Program-made: the position numbers and the translations under genes
The notes under the pieces: generated by a model
Seen by the model: only the letters and a program-made list of their open reading frames with translations
Database searches by the model: none
What the model was told of the DNA's origin: nothing
In this document: in pieces, positions 1 to 6,025 of the stretch
Position numbering within the stretch: position 1 is the first letter of the stretch
Layout: each line of letters opens with the position of its first letter
Source of the DNA: a bacterium
Lineage (GTDB): Bacteria > UBA8248
Assembly: GCA_027622355.1 (NCBI GenBank)
Contig: JAQBZT010000080.1
Location: 1 to 10,206 of the forward strand
Length of the DNA stretch: 10,206 nucleotides
Direction of reading: 5' to 3'

Positions 1-35
1 ATGCGGAATCGGGGCAAGGGCCTCGGTTGCCGCAT
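1..35. other. Stem-loop at left edge
   Basis: Bases 1-15 pair with 20-35: 15 base pairs with a single bulged G at 29, two G:T wobbles and an AAGG loop (16-19). No T-tract follows on the plus strand, so it is not a standard intrinsic terminator in that direction. On the minus strand the flank lies outside the window. It could be the end of a neighbouring gene's terminator, a palindromic repeat element, or an operator, because its right arm overlaps the -35-like hexamer of the next promoter. The pairing is read directly; the role is unknown. Confidence 0.5.
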
Positions 36-54
36 AATTCCGGTCACATATAGT
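27..54 (+). promoter_or_regulatory. Sigma70-like promoter for the amidohydrolase gene
   Basis: TTGCCG (27-32), 16-nt spacer, TATAGT (49-54): four of six and five of six matches to consensus. Initiation near 61 would leave a leader of about 150 nt before the start at 210. The rest of 55-209 is AT-rich with no gene or convincing structure seen. A minus-strand GGAGG at 84-90 has no usable start codon after it. Confidence 0.45.
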
Positions 55-209
55 TTAACCTATATTTTGTCTTCTTTATTTTCACCTCCTTGGACACGCT
101 TTTCCCTCAAAAGATTCACACTTTCTCATCTCCTTATTTCCCAGTACATTAAAAACCATGCGACATACGGGCTAGCAGATTCAGAGCGAACTACAGGGAG
201 TGACCAGAC

Positions 210-1487
210 ATGGGGAAGAAACAGGAAAGGCTCATCCGCGCCAACCGCTCCCGCCTCAGGAGCGAATTCAACGCCCAGGCCGAGATCGGGAAATTCGGGA
301 AAACCGGGCTCGCCCGCATCGCCCTCACCCCGGAGTACAACCGCATCCGGAGGCTGGTCGAGGGCTGGATGAAGAGGGCCGGTCTCAAAACGCGGGTGGA
401 CGCCGTCGGGAACCTCTACGGGCGGAAAGAGGGCCGCGGAAAGGGCCTCCCCGCCGTCATGGTGGGCTCCCATCTGGACAGCCAGAACCCGGGCGGAAGG
501 TTCGACGGGGCGGGAGGCGTCCTCACCGCACTCGAAGCGGTGCGCCGCATCGGCGAGAGCGGCGCCGCGCACGATCATCCCATCGAGGTGGTGGCCTTCA
601 TCGGGGAGGAGTCGGCGAGCGGGATGACGGTCTTCGGCAGCAGCGTGGCGACCGGAATCGCGGACGCCGCCGCCCTTCGCGCCTGCGTACACCCGCCCTC
701 CGGAAAATCAATGTATGACGCCGTTCGGGCCGCGGGCGGAAACCCCGCCCGGCTGAAGAGCTGCCTGCTTCGGAAGAAGGACCTCAAGTGCTACCTCGAG
801 CTGCACATCGAGCAGGGGCCGATCCTGGAGGTCCATCGGACCCCCATCGGGGTGGTGGACGTCGTGGTGAGCTACATCCGCGGCGAGATCGAATTCGCCG
901 GGGTGACGGCCCACTCGGGCGGCCAGCCGATGGCCTACCGGCAGGACGCCGGAATGGCGGCGGCGGCCTACATGGTGGAGATGGAAGCCATCGCCCGGCG
1001 GGCTCCCGAGCGCCAGCGCGTCACCATGACTTTCGGAGAGATCGGCTTCGATCCGGGGTGGGTCACCATCGTGCCGGGCGGCGCCCACATCACGTTCGAC
1101 CTCAGGGCGCGGACGAAGCCCGCTCTGGAGGCCATGCTCCGCCGGATGCGCACCACCCTCTCGCGCCTCTCGAAACAGCGCCGGGTGAAGGGGAGGCTCC
1201 GCGTGATTCAGAAGCTCCCGCCCTGCCCCGCCTCGCCGGGCATACGCCGGGCCATCGCCCGCGGCGCCGAGGCGGCCGGCTACAAGTGGATGTCGCTCGC
1301 GAGCGGCGGGGTGCACGACGCCTGCTGCATGGCGGCCCTTTGCCCGATGGGGATGATCTTCATCCCCTCCGTGAAGGGACTCTCCCACACGCCGGAGGAG
1401 TTCACCCGCTTCGCGGATCTGGCCGCCGGCGCCGATGTGACCATCGGGGCGCTGCTGCGGCTGGCGGACAAAAGGGTCAGGGTCTAG
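210..1487 (+). CDS. M20-family Zn-dependent hydrolase (N-carbamoyl-L-amino-acid hydrolase / allantoate amidohydrolase type)
   Basis: 425 aa, close to the usual 410-430 aa of this family, which hydrolyses N-carbamoyl amino acids, ureidopropionate or allantoate, releasing ammonia and CO2 from the carbamoyl group. The two-metal site is recognisable: GSHLDS (H88), GGRFDGAGG (D99), GEES (E133/E134), LELHIEQGP (H199) and GLSHTPEE (H393). The lid-domain substrate motif is HSGGQPMAYRQDA (235-247), and SGGVHDA (365-371) replaces the common SGAGHDA. No signal peptide, so cytoplasmic. The start is favoured by AGGGAG at 195-200, nine bases before the ATG. Which substrate it uses cannot be read from the sequence, and no hydantoinase, allantoinase or dihydropyrimidinase gene lies next to it. 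It converges on the GGDEF gene with 25 bp between stops and no clear terminator hairpin there. Confidence 0.9.
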   Translation: MGKKQERLIRANRSRLRSEFNAQAEIGKFGKTGLARIALTPEYNRIRRLVEGWMKRAGLKTRVDAVGNLYGRKEGRGKGLPAVMVGSHLDSQNPGGRFDGAGGVLTALEAVRRIGESGAAHDHPIEVVAFIGEESASGMTVFGSSVATGIADAAALRACVHPPSGKSMYDAVRAAGGNPARLKSCLLRKKDLKCYLELHIEQGPILEVHRTPIGVVDVVVSYIRGEIEFAGVTAHSGGQPMAYRQDAGMAAAAYMVEMEAIARRAPERQRVTMTFGEIGFDPGWVTIVPGGAHITFDLRARTKPALEAMLRRMRTTLSRLSKQRRVKGRLRVIQKLPPCPASPGIRRAIARGAEAAGYKWMSLASGGVHDACCMAALCPMGMIFIPSVKGLSHTPEEFTRFADLAAGADVTIGALLRLADKRVRV

Positions 1488-1512
1488 CAGAGGAGAGGGA
1501 AAAAACGGGGAT

Positions 1513-2334
1513 TTACTTTTTCTTCTTGACGCGGAGTTTGGCTTGCTTGTTCTTGTACATCATGGCGTCGGCCTCCTCGATCAAATTTTCGATCGTGATA
1601 TTCGTCTCCGCGTTGTAACGGGCGTAGCCGACGCTGAGGCTGAGCTTGCGCAGTCCCCTTTTTTTGCTGTTGTGCGTTTTGAGGTTTTCGTTCAAGCGCG
1701 TGACGATTGCATCCGCGCTTCTTCCCTTGCCCTCGATGGCCAGAACGGAAAACTCGTCCCCGCCATAGCGGCCGACCAGATCGGGGTTCCGGAAAGACTT
1801 TTTGAGGATGCGGGCGACATCGATGATGGCCTGGTCCCCTTCGACGTGACCCAGGGTGTCGTTCACATTTTTCATGCCATCGAGATCGATAAAGTACATC
1901 ACCATCTCCCGTTCGGTACGCTGCGCCAGGCGCAACTGCCGCTCCGCGGCCGACACAAACCCTCTGCGGTTGAGCAGGCCGGTGAGCGGATCGGTATCCG
2001 AGAGCGCCCGAAGCTGCTCCTGCGTGTGGATTCTTTCGGTAATGTCCCGCAGCGTCAAAATGTAGATCTTCTCCCGGCCCAGCCGGGCCTCCGTCGAAAG
2101 CACCTCGGCCACTCCCACGTCCTTTCCCTTCCGGATGATACTGATCTCCTGCGCGCGCTGAGAGTTGAAGGAAAAATCCACTTTCTCTCCCGTCATCCGC
2201 TTCGCGCTGCGCCCCAGGAATTCCTCCGCCGCCGCGTTCATGAAGCGAATGACGCCCTGCCGGTTGACTGCAAGAACGGCATCGGGGGAGTTCTCCACCA
2301 GGATTCGAAATATATCTTCAGGATGTTTGACCAT
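1513..2334 (-). CDS. PAS-GGDEF diguanylate cyclase
   Basis: 273 aa from ATG 2334. Predicted to make c-di-GMP from two GTP. A PAS domain covers about residues 5-100 (ENSPDAVLAVNRQGVIRFMN, then the PAC-like end ILTLRDITER), followed by a short linker and a GGDEF domain from DTDPLTGLLNRRGF (about 113) to the C-terminus. The signature is canonical, RYGGDEF (about 189-195), and RNPD (182-185) sits at the usual distance upstream, matching the RxxD inhibitory I-site, so product feedback is likely. No membrane segment or signal peptide: a soluble sensor. An upstream TTG at 2391 would add 19 residues encoded by a T-rich stretch (Phe-rich, not PAS-like), so ATG 2334 is preferred although its ribosome binding site is weak. 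The lysine-rich tail (RVKKKK) is unusual. The ligand of the PAS domain is unknown; with the kinase gene just upstream it may belong to a signalling block. Confidence 0.9.
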   Translation of the reverse strand: MVKHPEDIFRILVENSPDAVLAVNRQGVIRFMNAAAEEFLGRSAKRMTGEKVDFSFNSQRAQEISIIRKGKDVGVAEVLSTEARLGREKIYILTLRDITERIHTQEQLRALSDTDPLTGLLNRRGFVSAAERQLRLAQRTEREMVMYFIDLDGMKNVNDTLGHVEGDQAIIDVARILKKSFRNPDLVGRYGGDEFSVLAIEGKGRSADAIVTRLNENLKTHNSKKRGLRKLSLSVGYARYNAETNITIENLIEEADAMMYKNKQAKLRVKKKK

Positions 2335-2561
2335 AGGATGGGACCAACTCAATCGACAATGGTTAAAAAAAAACAGGAAACAGGAAACCAAAAAAAGGAC
2401 TCTAAAAGTACCAGATTTTGAGGAAAAACGAAAACTTCCAGAAATAATAGGTTAAGACAAATTTGCAGGAATTGTACCCACTGCACAGAACATACAGCGT
2501 CGAATTATTTCCAGGGCAGAGCGGCATACGGTGGCGGGTCAGGGCATCTTCTCCGAATCTC
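2335..2561 (-). promoter_or_regulatory. Intergenic leader with candidate -10 for the GGDEF gene
   Basis: The 227 bp between the kinase stop and the GGDEF start is AT-richer than its neighbours. On the minus strand TATTAT (plus 2444-2449) is a five-of-six -10 match; the -35 is poor (TTCCTG at 16-nt spacing). Transcription from here would give a leader of about 100 nt. The leader contains a 9-base T run (plus 2365-2373) and a tandem ACAGGAA pair (plus 2373-2386). No coding capacity seen. Confidence 0.3.
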
Positions 2562-3326
2562 TCAATGCCTTGGCGGGGGGCTTCGGCGGGCAGGTTGCGC
2601 AGGGAGAAAAATCCGTATTTTTTTCCCATTTCCATTCTGGCTTTCCACTTCGCTCCAGCCTTCGAGGATGGAGAGGATTCCTTTGACAACGGCCATTCCC
2701 AGCCCCGATCCTTCAGAGAAGCTGGTGCCGGCGAAAGGCTCAAAGATGCGCTCCCGCGCGCCAGAAGCCGGCCCTGGCCCTTTGTCCTCAATCGAGAGGC
2801 AGACATGACGCCCGGCATCTGGACTCTCCCTCAGGCCATCCAGCGAGCCGGCGCGGTAATTTTCCGTGCGCACGATGATCTCTCCCCCCGAGGCCATCGC
2901 CTCACCCGCATTGAGTAAAAGATTCATGAGAACCCGCCGGATTTGTCCTGGATGGCACCGGACGCGCCAGAGATCCTCCGCCAGGTCAACGGAGATCGAA
3001 TGCCCGTGAGTGGCCAACCGCACGAAATGTTTCAAAAATTCCTGCACACATTCATTCAGATCGATCCAATCCTGATTTTCCAAGTGTCCCCGATTGAAAA
3101 CAACCAGTTCACGGGCGATGCGCTCGGCCCGCTCGCTCACAGCCGCGATCTCTCTTATCTCCCTGAGCCCCGGACTGCCCTCCTGCATCTTGCCGGAGGC
3201 AAGCTGGGCAGAGCCGCGAACGATGGTCATCAGGTTGTTGAACTCATGGACAATCCGTGAAACCAGATCGCCGATGGAGTGAATTTTTTCAGTGGCGCGG
3301 ATTTCGCGGACGATGGGACTCGGCAA
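2562..3326 (-). CDS. Sensor histidine kinase, core only (possibly 5'-truncated)
   Basis: 254 aa from a TTG at 3326; the frame is open back to a stop at 3414-3416 but has no ATG or GTG start. The DHp helix is SIGDLVSRIVHEFNNL (17-32) with phospho-acceptor H27. The ATPase domain has N-box MNLLLNAGEAM (134-144), G1 IEDKGPGP (179-186), F-box IFEPF (194-198) and G2 GSGLGMAVVKG (206-216). All catalytic boxes for ATP-dependent autophosphorylation are present. The opening REIRATEKIHSIGDL resembles the linker that normally follows a PAS or other sensor domain, and nothing recognisable precedes it. No transmembrane segment and no receiver domain or response regulator are adjacent. Either it is a stand-alone soluble kinase or, more likely given the truncated gene facing it, the 3' part of a longer kinase cut at the junction near 3311-3370. 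Confidence 0.8.
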   Translation of the reverse strand: MPSPIVREIRATEKIHSIGDLVSRIVHEFNNLMTIVRGSAQLASGKMQEGSPGLREIREIAAVSERAERIARELVVFNRGHLENQDWIDLNECVQEFLKHFVRLATHGHSISVDLAEDLWRVRCHPGQIRRVLMNLLLNAGEAMASGGEIIVRTENYRAGSLDGLRESPDAGRHVCLSIEDKGPGPASGARERIFEPFAGTSFSEGSGLGMAVVKGILSILEGWSEVESQNGNGKKIRIFLPAQPARRSPPPRH

Positions 3327-3997
3327 TCGCCCGCCCGCCTGATAGGGCGAAAGCGCCTGACACAGGCGAGGGGGAGGCCGTGGCCTTTCTCGGCAGAAAC
3401 GGCGCCGGAAAGACTACTACAATGAAAACCATCATGGGCCTGCTTCCGGCGCAGTCGGGAACCATCACGATGAACGGGGAGGACATCACCCCCTTTGCAG
3501 CCCACGATGTCTCCACCCGGGGCATCTCACTCATCCCCGAGGACCGGCAGGTTTTTCCGAACCTCACCGTCTTCGAGAACCTGAAGATCAGCCGCCTCCC
3601 CGTGGACGGTGCCAAGCATCTCGACGACTTCCTGGACTGGATATTCACCCTCTTCCCCCGCATCAAGGAGCGGGTCAACAACAAGGGAAGCCAGCTCAGC
3701 GGCGGCGAGCAGCAGATGCTCACCATGGCCAGGGGGCTGGGCACCGAGCCGAAGCTCATGCTCATCGATGAGCCGACCGAGGGCCTCATGCCGGCCTACG
3801 TCGAAACAATCCGCCACGTCCTCGAGGAAATCCAGAAGAAAGGCATCGCCATCCTCCTGACCGAGCAGAACTTCAAGATGGCCCTGACCCTCACCAAGCG
3901 GGCCTACCTGATCGAAAAGGGCCTCATCCAGTGGGAGGGGGCCTCCGCGGACCTTCTCAAGGACGAGGAAACGCGCCGCCGCTACCTCGGCGTCTAG
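3257..3997 (+). CDS. livF: LivF-type branched-chain amino acid ABC transporter ATPase, N-terminus replaced (probable 5'-truncated gene)
   Basis: The open frame from GTG 3257 codes 246 aa, but only residues from about 37 on are LivF-like. Present: Walker A GRNGAGKTT (46-54), Q-loop RQVFPNLTVFENL (Q98), signature LSGGEQQ (147-153), Walker B LMLIDEP (167-173) and the LivF-style LTEQN (201-205) with Gln at the H-loop position. The C-terminus is complete. Missing is the first beta strand and A-loop aromatic (normally like LEV..L...YG); those codons are instead antisense to the kinase. A possible internal start is GTG 3380, with GAGGGGG five bases before it, giving a protein that begins just before Walker A. 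No livK, H, M or G lies upstream. LivF energises uptake of branched-chain amino acids and related substrates with LivGHM. Most likely a non-functional remnant left by rearrangement, or an assembly chimera. Confidence 0.75.
   Translation: MKPDRRWSEFFQWRGFRGRWDSAIARPPDRAKAPDTGEGEAVAFLGRNGAGKTTTMKTIMGLLPAQSGTITMNGEDITPFAAHDVSTRGISLIPEDRQVFPNLTVFENLKISRLPVDGAKHLDDFLDWIFTLFPRIKERVNNKGSQLSGGEQQMLTMARGLGTEPKLMLIDEPTEGLMPAYVETIRHVLEEIQKKGIAILLTEQNFKMALTLTKRAYLIEKGLIQWEGASADLLKDEETRRRYLGV
3311..3371. other. Junction between truncated kinase and truncated livF
   Basis: Neither flanking protein is recognisable here. The segment holds CGCCC/GGGCG (3332-3336, 3345-3349), a perfect CGCCTG-ACA-CAGGCG hairpin (3354-3368) and a direct repeat CGCCTGA (3336-3342 and 3354-3360). 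The features are read from the sequence; a deletion or inversion scar, or a misassembly point, is inferred. Confidence 0.5.
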
Positions 3998-4008
3998 GCC
4001 TCGCGCCG

Positions 4009-4060
4009 CACATCAAAAAAGCCCGCCGGGAAGGCGGGCTTTTTTGATGTGCCCTTTTTT
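4009..4060. terminator. Bidirectional intrinsic terminator, 19-bp perfect stem
   Basis: Arms 4009-4027 and 4033-4051 are perfectly complementary (19 bp, GGGAA loop). A GC core (GCCCGCC/GGCGGGC) is flanked by A6 and T6, so a U-run follows the GC core on either strand; another T6 lies at 4055-4060. It sits between the convergent livF and acyl-CoA ligase genes and can stop transcription from both. Confidence 0.93.
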
Positions 4061-4068
4061 CGGAAAAA

Positions 4069-5439
4069 CTACTTCTTCCGCTCATCCACCAGCCGCCGGG
4101 CCTTGACCTGCTTCATCGGGTCGTGAATCTCGCCCGAGGCCGCAAACTCCACATCCGGCCGCACCATCACCGCCTTGCGTACCTTCTCGGGGATCTCCCG
4201 CGAGAGCCGCTCTTGCTCAGAGTCGTCCGCCTCCAGGCGGATGCGCAGCTCATCCATCGAATCGGGGTCGGCCGGATCGCTCTTGCGAATCACGATCTGG
4301 TACTCGCGCACGCTCCGGTCGGCGGCCAGCATCTCGAAAACAATATCGGGGTTCAGGAGCATCCCCTTCACCTTCACCAGATCGCCCGTGCGGCGCGGCA
4401 TCTGCACAATACGCTCCCCGTAGCGGCCGCAATGGGGACAGGCCTCGGTCTTGAGGCCGATGAGGTCTCCAACGAGGTAGCGGAGAAAGACCGTCCCCCG
4501 CCGGTGCAGATGGGTCAGGGCGATCTGCCCCTCCTCCCCCTCGGGAAGGCGCCGGCCCGTCTCCGGGTCCACCACCTCCAGGAAATACAGATCGGGCACC
4601 ACGTTGTGCGGGGCCGCCCCGTTGCAGCACTGGATCAACCCGCCCTGCATCTCGGTCGCGGCGTAGCGCGCCCGCACCTGCGGGTCGGCCGCCCCGAAAT
4701 GGCGGAGATGATCCATGTATTCCTCATACAGCCCCTTTCCGACCGCCTCGCCCGTCGTCAAAACCATTCGGACCCGGGGGAGCGAAACATCCCGCTCGCG
4801 GGCCCGCCGCAAGAACCGCCGGGCGAAGCTCGGCACCCCCCAGATGACGGTCGGGCTCGCCGCCGCCACGCAATCCACCGCCTCATCCAGCGAGCGGCGC
4901 ACCGGGTACTCCGGGTGCGGGCTTCCCGTCAGGGCGCTCACGATGGGCAGCCCCATGATCTCCGCCGAACGGACGCAGCACAGAAAGCCGCCAAGCGGCA
5001 TCGGGGAGAGTGGATAGAGATTCGCGATCAGATCGCCTGTCCGCAGGCCTTCGGCCTCGTTGCAGATCCGGGCCTGAAGGAGAATGTGGTACTGGTCATG
5101 GGTATTGTTGAAAAAAGGGGAGGGCTTTCCGCTCGTGGTGCCCGTGGTGTAGGCCACGTTCCAGAGCGTGCGCTCCTCGAAGGGCAAATCCGCCAGCCGG
5201 GCCGGGTCGAGGCGGAACTGCTCGGGGCCCGCCATGTAGTCCGCTTTTTGGGTGAGCGGGAGCTTTTCCAGATCCTCCAGCGTCCGGATGTCCTCCGGCG
5301 CAAGACCCAGCGTTTTGAAGCGCTCCCGGTAGAAGGGATGCGCCCGGCCGCAAAGTTCCACCGTCCGGCGGAGCCGCGCCTCGCGGACCGCTCCCAGGGC
5401 TTCTGCATCATCTTGCACCGCCGAATCCGGTTTCGCCAT
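4069..5439 (-). CDS. PaaK-like acyl/aryl-CoA ligase (ANL superfamily, phenylacetate-CoA ligase family)
   Basis: 456 aa, slightly longer than typical PaaK (about 430-440). ANL enzymes activate a carboxylate as acyl-AMP and transfer it to CoA. Visible: P-loop YTTGTTSGKP (97-106), the PaaK-type N-terminus (HPFYRERFKTLGL, 34-46), the adenine-site motif RYAATEMQGG (258-267), RYLVGDL (320-326, holding the ribose-binding Asp), CPHCGR (334-339) as in PaaK relatives, and the hinge/A8 region RRTGDLVKVKGMLLNP (349-364). No paa catabolic genes are nearby, so phenylacetate is not assured; a benzoate-like, other aryl or short acyl acid is equally possible. It begins 18 bp after the cytochrome c stop, so the two are probably co-transcribed. 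Its ribosome binding site is weak and distant (GAGGG about 13 bases upstream). A long open frame on the opposite strand is a GC-driven shadow. Confidence 0.88.
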   Translation of the reverse strand: MAKPDSAVQDDAEALGAVREARLRRTVELCGRAHPFYRERFKTLGLAPEDIRTLEDLEKLPLTQKADYMAGPEQFRLDPARLADLPFEERTLWNVAYTTGTTSGKPSPFFNNTHDQYHILLQARICNEAEGLRTGDLIANLYPLSPMPLGGFLCCVRSAEIMGLPIVSALTGSPHPEYPVRRSLDEAVDCVAAASPTVIWGVPSFARRFLRRARERDVSLPRVRMVLTTGEAVGKGLYEEYMDHLRHFGAADPQVRARYAATEMQGGLIQCCNGAAPHNVVPDLYFLEVVDPETGRRLPEGEEGQIALTHLHRRGTVFLRYLVGDLIGLKTEACPHCGRYGERIVQMPRRTGDLVKVKGMLLNPDIVFEMLAADRSVREYQIVIRKSDPADPDSMDELRIRLEADDSEQERLSREIPEKVRKAVMVRPDVEFAASGEIHDPMKQVKARRLVDERKK

Positions 5440-5457
5440 TGTCTTTCGCCGCCCTCT

Positions 5458-5871
5458 TTAAAAAATTCCCGCCTGCCGTTGAAGGCCACGAACATACCGG
5501 GCGATCAGCGCAATCTCCGCATCGCTCAGGCCGGGAATGGGCTCCATGTCGCCGAAGCGCCAGTGGTGCTGCCGGGCGCCGCGGCGAACCGCCAGCGTAA
5601 ACGCCTGATCGGAATGATGGCCGGGCGCATAGTAGAGGTGCACCAAGGGAGGACCCTTGTCGTTTCCGGCGCCCTTCTCTCCGTGGCACTCCAGGCAGCT
5701 GACTGCGTACAGTGCCTTCCCCGCCGCCATCGAGACAGCGGGCGCCGGAGCAGAAGCGGCCGGAGAACGTGCCGGCGCTGGCGGCGCCTTCGGGCCCAAA
5801 GAGCCGGTAACATACAACAGAGTCCCGAATCCGGCCGCCAGAGCGGCGGCCGCGACAACCCCTTTTTGCAT
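5458..5871 (-). CDS. Membrane-anchored monohaem cytochrome c
   Basis: 137 aa. An N-terminal hydrophobic segment (about 4-22) without a clear cleavage site acts as signal or anchor, then a Pro/Ala-rich linker (25-47) leads to a class I cytochrome c domain. The haem site is CLECH (C59, C62, H63); the probable axial Met is M109 in FGDMEPIPGLSD, and the C-terminal helix IALIARYVRGLQ closes the fold. The GPPLVHLYY (73-81) and HHWRFGDM stretches are typical of a periplasmic cytochrome subgroup. It would carry electrons in the periplasm; the partner oxidoreductase is not in the window. AGAAGG lies just two bases from the ATG, a short spacing. First gene of the unit with the acyl-CoA ligase, an odd pairing of a periplasmic electron carrier with a cytoplasmic ligase. 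Confidence 0.88.
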   Translation of the reverse strand: MQKGVVAAAALAAGFGTLLYVTGSLGPKAPPAPARSPAASAPAPAVSMAAGKALYAVSCLECHGEKGAGNDKGPPLVHLYYAPGHHSDQAFTLAVRRGARQHHWRFGDMEPIPGLSDAEIALIARYVRGLQRQAGIF

Positions 5872-5919
5872 TTCCTTCTCGCTTTTCCCGAAAAACGAAT
5901 CCCGATAAAACCGAAAGGC

Positions 5920-5948
5920 ATCCTACGCGGGAGGGCATCATCATTCAA
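5920..5948 (-). promoter_or_regulatory. Sigma70-like promoter for cytochrome c/ligase unit
   Basis: On the minus strand TTGAAT (plus 5943-5948), 17-nt spacer, TAGGAT (plus 5920-5925): four of six matches in each hexamer at ideal spacing. It predicts a short leader of about 40 nt before the ATG at 5871. Confidence 0.42.
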
Positions 5949-5957
5949 TCGCAAGCG

Positions 5958-5986
5958 TTGAAATTACCCGTATTTCCCTCTACCCT
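5958..5986 (+). promoter_or_regulatory. Possible promoter for M20 peptidase gene
   Basis: TTGAAA (5958-5963), 17-nt spacer, TACCCT (5981-5986): good -35, weak -10. Its -35 lies only 9 bp from that of the divergent cytochrome promoter, so the two would be back to back and might be co-regulated. Initiation near 5993 leaves about 33 nt of leader. Confidence 0.35.
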
Positions 5987-6025
5987 GAGACATCCCCTAT
6001 CCAAAATGGATTTTTGGAGGCGACA

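Noticed and set aside
80..91. Strong minus-strand ribosome binding site (AAGGAGGTGAA)
   Set aside because: No ATG, GTG or TTG at proper spacing opens a frame; the next ATG is immediately followed by TGA.
2373..2386. Tandem ACAGGAA repeat as a CRISPR or satellite element
   Set aside because: Only two 7-bp copies in an AT-rich leader; easily chance.
2335..2391. TTG start adding 19 residues to the GGDEF protein
   Set aside because: The extension is encoded by a homopolymeric T-rich stretch, is not PAS-like, and has no ribosome binding site.
4123..5961. 612-codon plus-strand open frame
   Set aside because: It lies antisense to the ligase and cytochrome c genes, whose motifs are clear; its translation shows no recognisable domain and is a by-product of high GC.
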